Shown here in pieces: positions 1 through 9,255 of a DNA stretch of 64,000 nucleotides. The translations under genes were made by a program, and so were the position numbers. This DNA is from Afipia massiliensis. Its GTDB lineage: Bacteria > Pseudomonadota > Alphaproteobacteria > Rhizobiales > Xanthobacteraceae. The stretch is taken from NCBI RefSeq assembly GCF_001006325.2, contig NZ_LBIA02000001.1, positions 2,543,501 to 2,607,500 on the forward strand, given 5' to 3'. The notes beneath the pieces are model-generated. The model was not told the origin of the DNA. It worked only from the letters and a program-made list of their open reading frames with translations, and searched no databases. Position 1 is the first letter of the stretch; every line of letters begins with the position of its first letter.

Positions 1-822
1 TTTAGGCATCATGATGCGGTTCATCGCAGTCACGATTTCTTCGTTCGAGCGCGGAGCAGGGCGCGGCTTGTAATCGAAGTCGACGACGATGCGCACGTCG
101 GCGGCAATGGCGTCCTTCTTGGTGGCGAACACCGGATTGAGGTCGAGTTCGATGATTTCCGGGAAATCGCTGACGAGTTGGGAAACGTTGACGATGATTT
201 CGGCGAGCGCTTCACGGTTCACCGGATCGCCGCCGCGGACACCTTGCAGCATTTCGTGGGCCTGGATGCCGTCCAGCATGGACAGTGCATCGGCATTGGT
301 TGCGGGCGCAAGGCGGAACGTGACGTCCTTCAGCACCTCGACCAGCACGCCGCCAAGGCCGAACGCCACGAGCTTGCCGAACGAGCCGTCTGTAATCGAG
401 CCGACGATGACTTCCGTGCCGCCCAGCAGCATCTGCTGAACCTGGATGCCTTCGATCTTGGCGTCAGCCTTGTACTTCTTCGCGTTCGCGAGAATGGTCT
501 CATAGGCCTTTTCAGCGTCGGCAGCGGTCTTCACACCGACGATCACGCCGCCGGCCTCGGTCTTGTGGAGGATGTCGGGGGAGACGATCTTCATCACCAC
601 GGGAAAGCCCATGCCGGTTGCGATCTTGGCGGCATCCGCGGCGGACTTGGCGACGCCTTCCTTCGGGACCGGAATTCCGTAAGCATCGCAGACCAGTTTG
701 CCTTCCGGCGCGGTCAGGCTGGTGCGTTTATCTGCTTTGACGGCGTCGAGAATTTTCCGAACTTCGGCCTTTGCCTGCTGTCCGACGTCAATCTTTCGCG
801 CTGCGTCCTGCGAATGAGCCAT
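1..822 (-). CDS. Acyl-CoA synthetase (NDP-forming), ATP-grasp part, partial
   Basis: The 274 codons present read as the ATP-grasp (beta-like) half of the acetate--CoA ligase (ADP-forming) superfamily, for example LTAPEGKLVCDAYGIPVPKE near residues 36-55, VVMKIVSPDILHKTEAGGV and ELDLNPVF. The gene runs off the left edge, so the CoA-binding half, which in this arrangement would follow at the C-terminus, is not visible. The start at 822 is backed by a strong AGGAGG five bases upstream. It is divergent from the GntR regulator and oxc, so oxalate is an attractive acid substrate, giving oxalyl-CoA at the expense of ATP; this is inference from context. Acetate or another short acid is equally possible from the family alone. 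Confidence 0.85.
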   Translation of the reverse strand, partial: MAHSQDAARKIDVGQQAKAEVRKILDAVKADKRTSLTAPEGKLVCDAYGIPVPKEGVAKSAADAAKIATGMGFPVVMKIVSPDILHKTEAGGVIVGVKTAADAEKAYETILANAKKYKADAKIEGIQVQQMLLGGTEVIVGSITDGSFGKLVAFGLGGVLVEVLKDVTFRLAPATNADALSMLDGIQAHEMLQGVRGGDPVNREALAEIIVNVSQLVSDFPEIIELDLNPVFATKKDAIAADVRIVVDFDYKPRPAPRSNEEIVTAMNRIMMPK

Positions 823-967
823 TACTTCCTCCTGTCACGTCCATTTTTTGGGAAACCGGATTGCGCACGGGTTGTCGGACGGCGTTTCCCGAACGCTTGA
901 GCACCACGGTTGGGCATTGAACTGCACACCTTTTCAGAACGTGCAGAGAAAAGCCTATAAGTGGCAT

Positions 968-979
968 TTGGCATGCCAA
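968..979. promoter_or_regulatory. Candidate GntR/FCD operator O1
   Basis: TTGGCATGCCAA is a perfect 12-bp palindrome in the 294-bp divergent region between the acyl-CoA synthetase and the GntR gene. It is followed by AGAACC, and operator O2 is likewise followed by AGAACA. FCD-type GntR proteins typically bind TGGTNNACCA-like palindromes. Binding is inferred. Confidence 0.55.
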
Positions 980-1040
980 GAACCATGTTTGTCAAGTCTG
1001 TTCGCGGGGCTTTGACGATGTGTGACCGCAGCTTGACACT

Positions 1041-1059
1041 TTGGCATCTGGTATGCCAA
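1041..1059. promoter_or_regulatory. Candidate GntR/FCD operator O2
   Basis: TTGGCATCTGGTATGCCAA holds inverted arms TTGGCAT and ATGCCAA with a 5-bp spacer, plus an overlapping CTGGTATGCCAA. It lies 58 bp before the GntR start. A half-site TGGTATAC follows at 1081-1088. Autoregulation and control of the divergent gene are inferred. Confidence 0.55.
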
Positions 1060-1116
1060 GAACACAACGAAATGCTCCCGTGGTATACAGCCCTCAACCG
1101 GAGAGGGAGATGATTC

Positions 1117-1842
1117 ATGGTTACTCAGAAAATTTCAAAGGTGCCGCTGACCGAAAAGGATATCGCGATCGTCCGCATCGCGCCCGAAGCCAGTTTCAAA
1201 AACAAGGCTTATGACGCGCTGAAGGAAGCCATCCTCAAGATGGACATTTATGCGAGCCCGGAGCCCGTCATGCTCGACGAGCGCGCGCTGTCGGAACATC
1301 TCGGTGTTAGCCGCACGCCAATCCGCGAAGCAATCGCGATGCTGGAGCAGGATGGTTTCGTCAAAACGGTTCCACGCCGCGGCATCGTGGTTGTGCGCAA
1401 GACCAAGGCCGAAATCGTCGACATGATCCGGGCGTGGGCTGCGCTCGAGAGCATGGCCGCGCGCCTCATCACCACGACCGCGCGCAAGAAAGACATCTCT
1501 GCGCTGCGTAACTTCTTCAAGGACTTTAACAAGGATCGTCTGCCGCAGGATCACATCGCCGAGTATTCGAAGGCGAACATCGCATTCCATCAGGCGCTGA
1601 TCTCGTTAAGCGAATCTCCAGTTCTGGTCGATATGACCAACGATATCCTGCTGCACGTGCGTGGCTACCGCCAATTGACGATTGGCCGGACCGACCGCAC
1701 CGCGGTGTCTCTGCCTGAACATCTCGCGATCATCGAGGCGCTCGAAGAGCGCGATACAGAACTGGCCGAGAAGCGCGCGCGCGATCATACGCTTGGGCTT
1801 GCGACTTATGTCGAAACCCACGGACAGGAAATATTCACGTAG
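1117..1842 (+). CDS. GntR-family (FadR/FCD) transcriptional regulator
   Basis: A 241-residue regulator. The N-terminal winged helix (about residues 28-95) shows the GntR pattern ALSEHLGVSRTPIREAIAMLEQDGFV. The C-terminal part (about 100-230) is an FCD ligand-binding domain with the metal/ligand pattern AFHQALISLSES and a late PEHLAIIEAL histidine segment. The start at 1117 has GGAGAGGGAG upstream. It precedes oxc by 36 bp in the same direction and is divergent from the acyl-CoA synthetase, so it is the likely local regulator of the oxalate genes, perhaps responding to oxalate or an oxalyl/formyl-CoA-derived acid. The effector cannot be read from sequence. Confidence 0.93.
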   Translation: MVTQKISKVPLTEKDIAIVRIAPEASFKNKAYDALKEAILKMDIYASPEPVMLDERALSEHLGVSRTPIREAIAMLEQDGFVKTVPRRGIVVVRKTKAEIVDMIRAWAALESMAARLITTTARKKDISALRNFFKDFNKDRLPQDHIAEYSKANIAFHQALISLSESPVLVDMTNDILLHVRGYRQLTIGRTDRTAVSLPEHLAIIEALEERDTELAEKRARDHTLGLATYVETHGQEIFT

Positions 1843-1878
1843 ACCAACGATCAAAAAAAGAGACCAGGGAGCCCACCG

Positions 1879-3612
1879 ATGCTTACGACGGCGAAGACGA
1901 CGGCTGCAAGTGACACAGAGCAGGACCTGACGGATGGTTTTCATCTGATCATCGACGCGCTGAAACTTAACGGCCTCAATACGATCTACGGCGTCCCGGG
2001 CATTCCGATCACCGACTTTGGCCGCATGGCGCAGGCCGAGGGCATTCGCGTTCTGTCGTTTCGCCACGAGCAAAATGCCGGCTATGCTGCTTCCATCGCA
2101 GGCTTCCTGACGAAGAAGCCCGGTGTCTGTCTCACTGTTTCGGCACCTGGCTTTCTCAACGGCCTGACCGCACTCGCTCATGCCACGACCAATTGCTTCC
2201 CGATGATCCTGATTTCCGGCTCATCGGAGCGCGAGATCGTCGACCTGCAGCAGGGCGACTACGAAGAGATGGACCAACTCGCGATCGCGAAGCCGCTGTG
2301 CAAGGCGGCGTTCCGCGTGCTGCATGCGCAGGACATCGGTATTGGTGTTGCGCGCGCGATCCGCGCTGCGGTCTCCGGTCGTCCAGGTGGTGTCTATCTC
2401 GATCTTCCGGCAAAGCTGTTTGGGCAGGTGATGAACGCGGAAGCCGGTAAGAAGTCGCTGGTGAAGGTCATCGACGCGGCCCCGGCACAGATCCCGGCCC
2501 CCGATTCCGTTAAGCGTGCGCTCGACGTGCTTAAGTCGGCGAAGAAGCCGCTCATTATTCTCGGCAAGGGTGCATCCTACGCGCAGGCAGACGACGCGAT
2601 CCGCGCTCTGATTGAGAAGAGCGGCATTCCATTCCTGCCGATGAGCATGGCCAAGGGCCTGCTGCCCGACACGCATCCGCAATGCGCCGGCGCGGCGCGT
2701 TCGACGGTGTTGAAGGATTCCGATGTTGTCATGCTGATCGGCGCGCGGCTGAACTGGCTGCTGTCGCACGGCAAGGGCAAGACATGGGGTGAGGCTCCGA
2801 AAAAATTCATCCAGATCGACATCGAGCCAAAGGAAATGGACTCGAACGTCGAGATCGTGGCGCCAGTGGTCGGCGACATAGGATCGTGCGTCACGGCTCT
2901 TTTGCAAGGGATGGGCGGCAACTGGACAGCTCCGCCGTCGGATTGGACCAAATCCGTTCAGACCAAGCGGGACGACAACGTTGCCAAAATGGCGCCGCGT
3001 CTGATGAACAACAACTCGCCGATGGATTACCACGGAGCGCTCGGTGTTCTGCGCACCATCATCAAGGAGCGTCCGGATGCGATTCTTGTCAATGAAGGCG
3101 CCAATACGCTCGATCTCGCGCGCGGCATCATCGACATGTATCAACCGCGCAAGCGTATCGACGTCGGCACCTGGGGCATCATGGGTATCGGCATGGGCTA
3201 TTCGATTGCCGCTGCTATTGAGACCGGCAAGCCGGTGCTCGCGATCGAGGGTGACAGCGCGTTCGGATTTTCCGGCATGGAAGTGGAGACGATCTGCCGC
3301 TACAAGCTGCCGGTCTGCGTGGTAATCTTTAACAATGACGGCATTTATCGCGGTACCGACGTCAACCCCTCGGGCGGCTCAGACGTGGCGCCGACCGTAT
3401 TCGTGAAGGGCGCTCGTTACGACAAGATGATGGAGGCTTTCGGCGGTGTCGGCGTCAATGCGACGACCCCCGATGAGTTGAAGCGTGCAGTCAACGCGGC
3501 GATGGATTCAGGTAAGCCGACGCTTATCAATGCGGTGATCGACCCCGCTGCCGGCAGCGAAAGCGGCCGCATCGGTAATCTCAATCCGCAAAGCGTTCTG
3601 AAGAAGAAATAA
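1879..3612 (+). CDS. oxc: Oxalyl-CoA decarboxylase
   Basis: A thiamine-diphosphate enzyme of 577 residues that converts oxalyl-CoA to formyl-CoA and CO2 in the cytoplasm. The N-terminal PYR domain has the catalytic glutamate in FRHEQNAGY (Glu64). The C-terminal PP domain has the ThDP/Mg motif beginning [12 protein letters not shown] (Gly458-Asp459) and ending NN (485-486). The segments [13 protein letters not shown] and GDYEEMDQ are characteristic of oxalyl-CoA decarboxylases rather than acetolactate synthases. The AGGGAG before the ATG supports the start. It follows the GntR gene by 36 bp and precedes frc by 90 bp, forming the standard oxalate-degrading pair. Confidence 0.97.
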   Translation: MLTTAKTTAASDTEQDLTDGFHLIIDALKLNGLNTIYGVPGIPITDFGRMAQAEGIRVLSFRHEQNAGYAASIAGFLTKKPGVCLTVSAPGFLNGLTALAHATTNCFPMILISGSSEREIVDLQQGDYEEMDQLAIAKPLCKAAFRVLHAQDIGIGVARAIRAAVSGRPGGVYLDLPAKLFGQVMNAEAGKKSLVKVIDAAPAQIPAPDSVKRALDVLKSAKKPLIILGKGASYAQADDAIRALIEKSGIPFLPMSMAKGLLPDTHPQCAGAARSTVLKDSDVVMLIGARLNWLLSHGKGKTWGEAPKKFIQIDIEPKEMDSNVEIVAPVVGDIGSCVTALLQGMGGNWTAPPSDWTKSVQTKRDDNVAKMAPRLMNNNSPMDYHGALGVLRTIIKERPDAILVNEGANTLDLARGIIDMYQPRKRIDVGTWGIMGIGMGYSIAAAIETGKPVLAIEGDSAFGFSGMEVETICRYKLPVCVVIFNNDGIYRGTDVNPSGGSDVAPTVFVKGARYDKMMEAFGGVGVNATTPDELKRAVNAAMDSGKPTLINAVIDPAAGSESGRIGNLNPQSVLKKK

Positions 3613-3702
3613 GGCCACACCGTTGGGTGCATGTTGCGCCCAATCAATTTCAGTCCTCAGGCTCGGCGTCAGAAGGCGTCGGTTGATATGGAGTAGAAGA
3701 TA

Positions 3703-4983
3703 ATGACACAGGCGCTGAAGGGCGTTCGCATTCTTGATTTCACCCACGTTCAATCGGGACCGACATGTACGCAGTTGCTGGCATGGTTCGGTGCCGATGT
3801 GATCAAGGTGGAGCGTCCCGGCGTCGGTGACATCACTCGCGGCCAGCTTATGGATGTCCCGAACGCGGACAGCCTTTATTTCACGATGCTCAACCACAAC
3901 AAGCGCTCGATCACGCTCGACACCAAGAACCCGAAGGGCAAGGAAGTCCTCACCGAACTGATGAAGAAGTGCGACGTGCTGGTGGAGAATTTCGGCCCTG
4001 GCGTGCTGGATCGCATGGGCTTCCCGTGGGAGACCATCCAGAAGATCAATCCGAAATTGATCGTGGCGTCGATCAAGGGTTTCGGCCCTGGCCCTTACGA
4101 AGACTGCAAGGTGTATGAGAACGTCGCTCAGTGCACCGGCGGCGCTGCATCGACAACCGGTTTTCGCGACGGCCTGCCGCTGGTCACTGGTGCTCAGATC
4201 GGCGACAGCGGTACCGGTTTGCATCTGGCGCTCGGCATCGTCACCGCGCTTTATCAGCGCACGGTCACTGGCAAGGGTCAGAAGGTCACGGCTGCGATGC
4301 AGGACGGTGTGCTCAATCTCGCGCGCGTCAAGATGCGCGACCAGCAGCGTCTCGCACACGGGCCGCTCAAGGAATACAGTCAGTTCGGCGAAGGCATTCC
4401 GTTCGGTGATGCTGTGCCGCGCGCCGGCAACGATTCCGGGGGTGGCCAGCCGGGCCGCATCCTGAAGTGCAAGGGTTGGGAGACTGATCCGAACGCTTAC
4501 CTCTATTTCATCACCCAGGCTCCTGTCTGGGAGAAGATCTGCGACGTGATCGGCGAGCCGGGTTGGAAGACGCATCCGGATTATGCTAAGCCGGCAGCGC
4601 GTTTGCCGCGCCTGAACGAGATTTTCGCGCGCATCGAACAGTGGACCATGACCAAGACCAAGTTCGAGGCGATGGAAATCCTCAACAAGGACGACATTCC
4701 ATGCGGCCCGATCCTGTCGATGAAGGAAATCTCCGAGGACAAATCTCTCTATGCCACCGGGACGCTTGTTGAGGTCGATCATCCGACCCGCGGCAAGTAC
4801 ATTTCGGTCGGTAACCCGATCAAGCTGTCAGACAGCCCGACCGTGGTGACGCGTTCACCGTTGCTGGGTGAGCACACTGACGAGATTCTGAAACAGGTGC
4901 TGGGCTTCAACGACAATCAGGTTGCCGAAACGCATAATTCGGGTGCGCTTGCTCCGCCCCGAAAGGTTGAAGCCGCGGAATAA
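3703..4983 (+). CDS. frc: Formyl-CoA:oxalate CoA-transferase
   Basis: A 426-residue class III CoA-transferase moving CoA from formyl-CoA to oxalate, which regenerates oxalyl-CoA for Oxc and releases formate. Family landmarks are Gln17 in HVQSGP, the catalytic aspartate in [12 protein letters not shown] (Asp168), and the glycine loop SGGGQPG at about 245-251 that closes over the active site. Its length is typical of Frc. GGAG ten bases before the ATG supports the start. It is cotranscribed with oxc and a strong hairpin terminator follows. Succinyl-CoA as an alternative donor is possible, because sucCD lies in the same cluster. Confidence 0.96.
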   Translation: MTQALKGVRILDFTHVQSGPTCTQLLAWFGADVIKVERPGVGDITRGQLMDVPNADSLYFTMLNHNKRSITLDTKNPKGKEVLTELMKKCDVLVENFGPGVLDRMGFPWETIQKINPKLIVASIKGFGPGPYEDCKVYENVAQCTGGAASTTGFRDGLPLVTGAQIGDSGTGLHLALGIVTALYQRTVTGKGQKVTAAMQDGVLNLARVKMRDQQRLAHGPLKEYSQFGEGIPFGDAVPRAGNDSGGGQPGRILKCKGWETDPNAYLYFITQAPVWEKICDVIGEPGWKTHPDYAKPAARLPRLNEIFARIEQWTMTKTKFEAMEILNKDDIPCGPILSMKEISEDKSLYATGTLVEVDHPTRGKYISVGNPIKLSDSPTVVTRSPLLGEHTDEILKQVLGFNDNQVAETHNSGALAPPRKVEAAE

Positions 4984-5016
4984 CGACGAACGGTCGTATC
5001 ATTCATTCATGTTGAG

Positions 5017-5045
5017 GGCCGGCGGTTTGCGCCGGCCTTTTTCTT
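5017..5045 (+). terminator. Rho-independent terminator after frc
   Basis: GGCCGGCG (5017-5024) pairs perfectly with CGCCGGCC (5030-5037) around a 5-base loop and is followed by TTTTTCTT. It ends the GntR-oxc-frc unit. Confidence 0.9.
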
Positions 5046-5166
5046 GCGTCGAAATTCGTGGCGCTCGTGACGGCGCGCACTATCATATGCGACATTTTGT
5101 CGCAATTCAGATGCCTGTTGCGGCGCAATATTCGTCAATGCTGCTATGCAAAGTGCTTCGTGGGTT

Positions 5167-5186
5167 CTGGTATTTGGTATACCTGA
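5167..5186. promoter_or_regulatory. Candidate GntR/FCD operator O3
   Basis: CTGGTATTTGGTATACCTGA contains the perfect palindrome GGTATACC (5176-5183) with an overlapping CTGGTAT. It matches the TGGTAT(A/G)CC core of the sites near the GntR gene. Confidence 0.5.
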
Positions 5187-5539
5187 GATGCAGACCACAT
5201 TGCGCCGCGCAGTGACCAGCGCTGAACAAATCGATTTTTAGAAGACCTTCGCAACGCGAAGGAACGATACTTCGGGCGTGCGTTCCATCGCTGGGTGACT
5301 TCCTCAATGGCTTGCTTTTCCTAGCATTTTCCTACTGGGACACGCGCCCACTTAAGCCTGCGACAACGGCCTGCCGTGGCCCAGTCTTTGAATCCCAAAG
5401 TCCTATCTGCGCATGGCTGGTTAGCCGAAAAACATCAAATGCTTGCCGGAAACGTCTCGATTGTTGGGGCAGTATTCTGGTTCCAGGTGCTGGCAATGTC
5501 GCACTGCCCAAAGGCGTGGCGTCAGATTTAACTTGTACT

Positions 5540-5559
5540 CTGGTATATCGCATACAAGG
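5540..5559. promoter_or_regulatory. Candidate GntR/FCD operator O4
   Basis: CTGGTATATCGCATACAAGG is near-identical in layout to the site before sucC. Both read CTGGTATA, five variable bases, then TACAAGG. It lies about 340 bp before tctC. Confidence 0.4.
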
Positions 5560-5896
5560 ATGTGCTCAGGCAGCGTTTGTCGAAAACGAAACAGAACAAC
5601 GCGCCTTGGGAGGGGAAACTGGCCAATATCGTTCTGACGATTGCAGCCGATGCTGAGCACAGGGCCGACGGATGTCGCCCTAGCTATCAGCACGAACTTC
5701 CTCACAATGATTGCGATGACCGCTGCGGGCTGCGTGCCACGCAAGCGAGCATTTTGCGTCATGTGTATCGCAACTCTGTTTGGTGAGGTGCAGGCACGCG
5801 ACGCGATAATGACAAGAGAAACCGGAACTGCGCAGTGCGGATTTCGGAACCAAGCCGCCGTTGAGCGGCATGAAACAATGTTTGGGGAGAAGTGCG

Positions 5897-6901
5897 ATGA
5901 TGCGATTGTCGATCCATACAATGCTCGGAATCTCGTTGGCGGCAGTATTGGCTTCCGGGCCTGCTGCGGCGGCTTGGGAGCCGACCCGTCCCGTTGAAAT
6001 CGTCGTGCCCGCGGGCACCGGCGGCGGCGCCGACCAGATGGCGCGGACCATCCAGGGTATCGTTACCAAGCACCAGCTGATGAAACAGCCGCTGGTGGTT
6101 GTGAACAAGGCGGGCGGTGCAGGTGGCGAAGGCTTCCTCGACGTCAAAGGCTCTGCGGGTAATCCGCACAAACTGGTGATCACCCTGTCCAATCTTTTCA
6201 CCACGCCGCTGGGGACGGGCATTCCGTTCAGTCACAAGGATCTGACGCCGGTCGCCATGATGGCGCTCGACGAATTCATTCTCTGGGTCAACGCGGAAAG
6301 TCCCCACAAGACGGTGAAGGACTACATCGCAGCGGTGAAGGCAAAGCCCGGTGAGTTCAAGATGGGCGGCACCGGATCGAAGCAGGAAGACCAGATCATT
6401 ACGGTCGCGATCGAGAAGGCTTCGGGCACCAAGTTCACCTACATCCCCTATCGCGGCGGTGGTGAGGTCGCGGTCCAACTCGTCGGCAAACACGTCGATT
6501 CCACGGTGAACAATCCGATCGAGGCCGTGGCTCAGTGGCGGGGCGGCGCCGTACGTCCGCTCTGCGTGTTCGATGCGAAGCCGCTGCCATACAAGGACGT
6601 CATGGCTGATGGTAAATCGTGGAGCGACATTCCGACGTGCAAGTCGCAGGGGCTCGACGTCGAATATCTGATGCTGCGCGGATTCTTCACGTCGCCCAAG
6701 GCGACCAAGGATCAGGTCGAATTCTACGTCAACCTGCTCAAGAAGGTTCGTGAAACTCCGGAATGGCAGACCCTGATGAAGGATGGTGCCTTCAATCAGA
6801 CTCTCATGGTCGGTTCCGAATACAGCGCTTGGGTCGAGAACGAAGAGAAGCGGCACCAGGCACTTATGAAGGATGCCGGCTTCCTGGCGGCGCCGCAATA
6901 A
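5897..6901 (+). CDS. tctC: Tripartite tricarboxylate transporter substrate-binding protein (Bug/TctC family)
   Basis: A 334-residue periplasmic solute-binding protein. An N-terminal signal peptide (MMRLSIHTMLGISLAAVLAS, cleaved near AAAAWEP) is followed by the Bug-family opening PTRPVEIVVPAGTGGGADQM and the lobe-2 pattern YIPYRGGGEVAVQLVGKHVD. The start at 5897 is preferred over upstream in-frame codons because GGGGAGA lies just before it and the signal peptide then begins properly. It heads the tctC-tctB-tctA operon. Bug proteins bind di- and tricarboxylates; here the neighbouring oxc and frc suggest oxalate or a related dicarboxylate, which is inference. Confidence 0.92.
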   Translation: MMRLSIHTMLGISLAAVLASGPAAAAWEPTRPVEIVVPAGTGGGADQMARTIQGIVTKHQLMKQPLVVVNKAGGAGGEGFLDVKGSAGNPHKLVITLSNLFTTPLGTGIPFSHKDLTPVAMMALDEFILWVNAESPHKTVKDYIAAVKAKPGEFKMGGTGSKQEDQIITVAIEKASGTKFTYIPYRGGGEVAVQLVGKHVDSTVNNPIEAVAQWRGGAVRPLCVFDAKPLPYKDVMADGKSWSDIPTCKSQGLDVEYLMLRGFFTSPKATKDQVEFYVNLLKKVRETPEWQTLMKDGAFNQTLMVGSEYSAWVENEEKRHQALMKDAGFLAAPQ

Positions 6902-6965
6902 CATCAAGGGTCAATACTGCCGGCGGATTATCTCCGCCGGCAGGGCTTCAGCGCGGGAAAAAAAC

Positions 6966-7472
6966 ATGAGCGAGCATTCTTCTGGAGTTGGTCAGCGTGG
7001 TCCGTCGCATCGATGGACGGAGTTCGGGGTGGCAGTATTCTGTATCCTGTTCGGCGCGATCACGATCATCGGCAGCGTCAAGGCGGGATCGGGGTGGGGC
7101 CCTGAAGGTCCGAAAGCCGGATTCTTTCCCTTCTACATCGGCGTCATCATTGTGCTGGCGAGCGTTGTGAACTGCATCGAGATTTTGATGCAGTCCGATG
7201 ACGGTCAGCTTTTCGCGGATTGGGGGCAGCTTCGCCAGGTGATGTGCGTCGTTATTCCGACCACGATTTACACTCTGAGCATTCCGTATCTCGGCATCTA
7301 CCTCGCGTCGGTCATCCTGATTGCGCTGTTCATGAAATGGCTCGGTAAATACCCGTGGACCAAGGCGGCGGCCGTGGCACTCGGCACACCTTTCGCGATC
7401 TACCTGTTCTTCGAAAAATGGTTCCTCATTCCGTTGCCAAAAGGACCGTTGGAAGACTTGCTCGGTCTCTGA
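6966..7472 (+). CDS. tctB: Tripartite tricarboxylate transporter small membrane subunit (TctB)
   Basis: A 168-residue inner-membrane protein with about four hydrophobic segments: one from the N-terminus (GVAVFCILFGAITIIGSV), one near residues 55-70 and two in the C-terminal half. The spacing GPEGPKAGFFPFYIGVI is the TctB hallmark (G-P-x-x-FP). The start at 6966 gives a charged N-terminus and follows a weak GGGAAAA ribosome binding site. It sits between the binding protein and the large membrane subunit TctA, the usual order for this family. Confidence 0.9.
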   Translation: MSEHSSGVGQRGPSHRWTEFGVAVFCILFGAITIIGSVKAGSGWGPEGPKAGFFPFYIGVIIVLASVVNCIEILMQSDDGQLFADWGQLRQVMCVVIPTTIYTLSIPYLGIYLASVILIALFMKWLGKYPWTKAAAVALGTPFAIYLFFEKWFLIPLPKGPLEDLLGL

Positions 7473-7502
7473 AAATTCAAAGCTGCGGTTGAGGACATCG
7501 AT

Positions 7503-9014
7503 ATGGAAGAAATCGTAAATCTGTTTCACGGCTTCGCGACGGTTCTGCAGCCGTTCAACATCATGGTCATGGTCATCGGGATATTGCTCGGCGTCATCAT
7601 TGGCGTGCTTCCCGGTCTTGGCGGTGCGAACGGTGTGGCGATCCTGCTACCGCTCACATTCAGCATGACGCCGACGTCGGCCATCATCATGCTGTCTTGC
7701 ATCTACTGGGGGGCACTGTTTGGCGGCGCCATCACGTCGGTGCTGTTCAATATCCCCGGCGAGCCGTGGTCCGTGGCCACGACATTCGACGGCCATCCCA
7801 TGGCGCAGAAGGGCAAGGCCGGCGAGGCGCTCACCGCCGCGTTCACGTCGTCCTTCGTCGGCGCGCTGTTCGCCGTCATCATGATTACGCTGGTCGCACC
7901 GCTGGTTGCGAAGTTCGCGCTTCAGTTCGGGCCGGCGGAAAAATTCGCGGTGTTCTTCATAGCGTTCTGCAGTTTCATCGGCATGGGCAAGGAGCCGCCA
8001 TTTAAAACAATTGTCGCGATGATGATCGGTTTTGCGCTGGCGTCGGTCGGCCTCGACAGCGTCACGGGACAGTTGCGCATGACCTTCGGATTCACCCACC
8101 TGCTGAGTGGATTCGACTTCCTGATCGCGGTGATCGGATTGTTCGGAATCGGCGAGATCCTTCTCACCATGGAGGAGGGGCTGAACTTCCGGGGTAAGGC
8201 CGCCAAGATCAATGCAAGGGTGGTGTGGGAAACCTGGAAGGAGCTTCCGCGCTACTGGGCGACGTCGCTGCGCTCGTGTTTCATCGGCGTGTGGATGGGA
8301 ATTTCGCCGGCCGGCGCAACGCCTGCATCTTTCATGAGCTATGGCATCGCCAAGCGCATGTCGAAGAGCGGCAAGAACTTCGGCAAGGGTGAGATTGAGG
8401 GCGTGGTCGCGCCCGAAACAGCTGCGCATGCGGCCGGTACCGCCGCGTTGCTGCCCATGCTGTCACTCGGCGTTCCGGGTTCGCCGACGGCTGCGGTGCT
8501 GCTCGGTGGCTTGCTGATCTGGGGACTGCAGCCAGGACCGCTGCTGTTCGTCGAACAGAAGGAATTCGTCTGGGGCCTGATTGCCAGCATGTATCTCGGA
8601 AACTTCGTCGGCCTGATTATCGTGCTGACCTGCGTGCCGCTGTTCGCAGCAATCCTGCGCATTCCGTTCAGCATCATTGCGCCTGTCATCCTGGTGCTAT
8701 GTGCCATCGGCGCTTACACCGTGCACAACAACACCTTCGACGTCGTGATGATGATGGTGTTCGGTGTGGTCGGATACGTGATGAAGAAGTGCAACTATCC
8801 GATGGCGCCGCTGGTGCTTGCGATCGTGCTCGGTGACAAGGCGGAAGAGGCGTTCCGGCAATCGCTGCTGGGATCGCAGGGAAGCCTTGGCGTGTTCTTC
8901 TCCAACGGTCTGGTCGGAACGATCATGATGCTGGGATTGATTGCGCTGTTCTGGCCTTTGATCTCGAACGGCTGGACCTGGTTGCAGTCACGCACACCGA
9001 AGGCGGCGATGTGA
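7503..9014 (+). CDS. tctA: Tripartite tricarboxylate transporter large membrane subunit (TctA)
   Basis: A 503-residue integral membrane protein with about a dozen hydrophobic segments. The family motif GVLPGLGG occurs at 34-41, and a second conserved block beginning APETAAHAAGTAALLPML lies near 300-345, followed by GVPGSPTAAVLLGGL. It forms the transport channel with TctB, fed by TctC and driven by an ion gradient. It begins 30 bp after tctB and is followed by a terminator. Length and motifs are complete, so the transporter should be functional. Confidence 0.94.
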   Translation: MEEIVNLFHGFATVLQPFNIMVMVIGILLGVIIGVLPGLGGANGVAILLPLTFSMTPTSAIIMLSCIYWGALFGGAITSVLFNIPGEPWSVATTFDGHPMAQKGKAGEALTAAFTSSFVGALFAVIMITLVAPLVAKFALQFGPAEKFAVFFIAFCSFIGMGKEPPFKTIVAMMIGFALASVGLDSVTGQLRMTFGFTHLLSGFDFLIAVIGLFGIGEILLTMEEGLNFRGKAAKINARVVWETWKELPRYWATSLRSCFIGVWMGISPAGATPASFMSYGIAKRMSKSGKNFGKGEIEGVVAPETAAHAAGTAALLPMLSLGVPGSPTAAVLLGGLLIWGLQPGPLLFVEQKEFVWGLIASMYLGNFVGLIIVLTCVPLFAAILRIPFSIIAPVILVLCAIGAYTVHNNTFDVVMMMVFGVVGYVMKKCNYPMAPLVLAIVLGDKAEEAFRQSLLGSQGSLGVFFSNGLVGTIMMLGLIALFWPLISNGWTWLQSRTPKAAM

Positions 9015-9073
9015 GGTGAAGTCTGCCTGTTGCAGGCTTGACTGACACTCGCTGACCAAGAAACAACCCGACG

Positions 9074-9110
9074 AAGCGCGCTTATCCTTTGGATGGGCGC
9101 GCTTTTTTCT
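9074..9110 (+). terminator. Rho-independent terminator after tctA
   Basis: AAGCGCGC (9074-9081) pairs with GCGCGCTT (9097-9104), with an inner ATCC/GGAT extension, followed by a run of T. Confidence 0.88.
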
Positions 9111-9167
9111 TTTCTCGTGGAGCCCCCTCGAAACCGGTTGACTCGCGCCGGGAGCACGGGCAATTTC

Positions 9168-9187
9168 TGGTATACATAATACAAGGT
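9168..9187. promoter_or_regulatory. Candidate GntR/FCD operator O5 before sucCD
   Basis: CTGGTATACATAATACAAGG lies 69 bp before the sucC start. It shares CTGGTATA-N5-TACAAGG with O4 and CTGGTATACAT with the complement of O6. It may overlap a -10 element. Confidence 0.5.
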
Positions 9188-9255
9188 GGCGGGCGAGTAC
9201 ATTTTGGCCCTGAAAACAGGGCGTTTCTCGATCCGGACCACGATTGGAGGAAGCA

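Larger units (their letters stand above)
5046..5896 (+). promoter_or_regulatory. Long leader/upstream region of the tct operon, no convincing gene
   Basis: About 850 bp without a supportable coding region. Open frames here have no recognisable domain and poor codon usage. It holds operator-like motifs at 5167-5186 and 5540-5559, and the ribosome binding site GGGGAGA at 5884-5890. It may contain the tct promoter and decayed sequence. Confidence 0.5.

Noticed and set aside
3508-4782. 424-residue open frame on the minus strand opposite frc
   Set aside because: It is a shadow of frc in a GC-rich codon pattern; His/Arg/Ala-rich composition and no domain.
5312-5997. Several open frames on both strands in the tctC leader, including a 166-residue minus-strand frame and MLSTGPTDVALAISTNFLTM on the plus strand
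   Set aside because: None has a recognisable domain, a plausible ribosome binding site or codon use like real genes nearby; they overlap each other in different frames.
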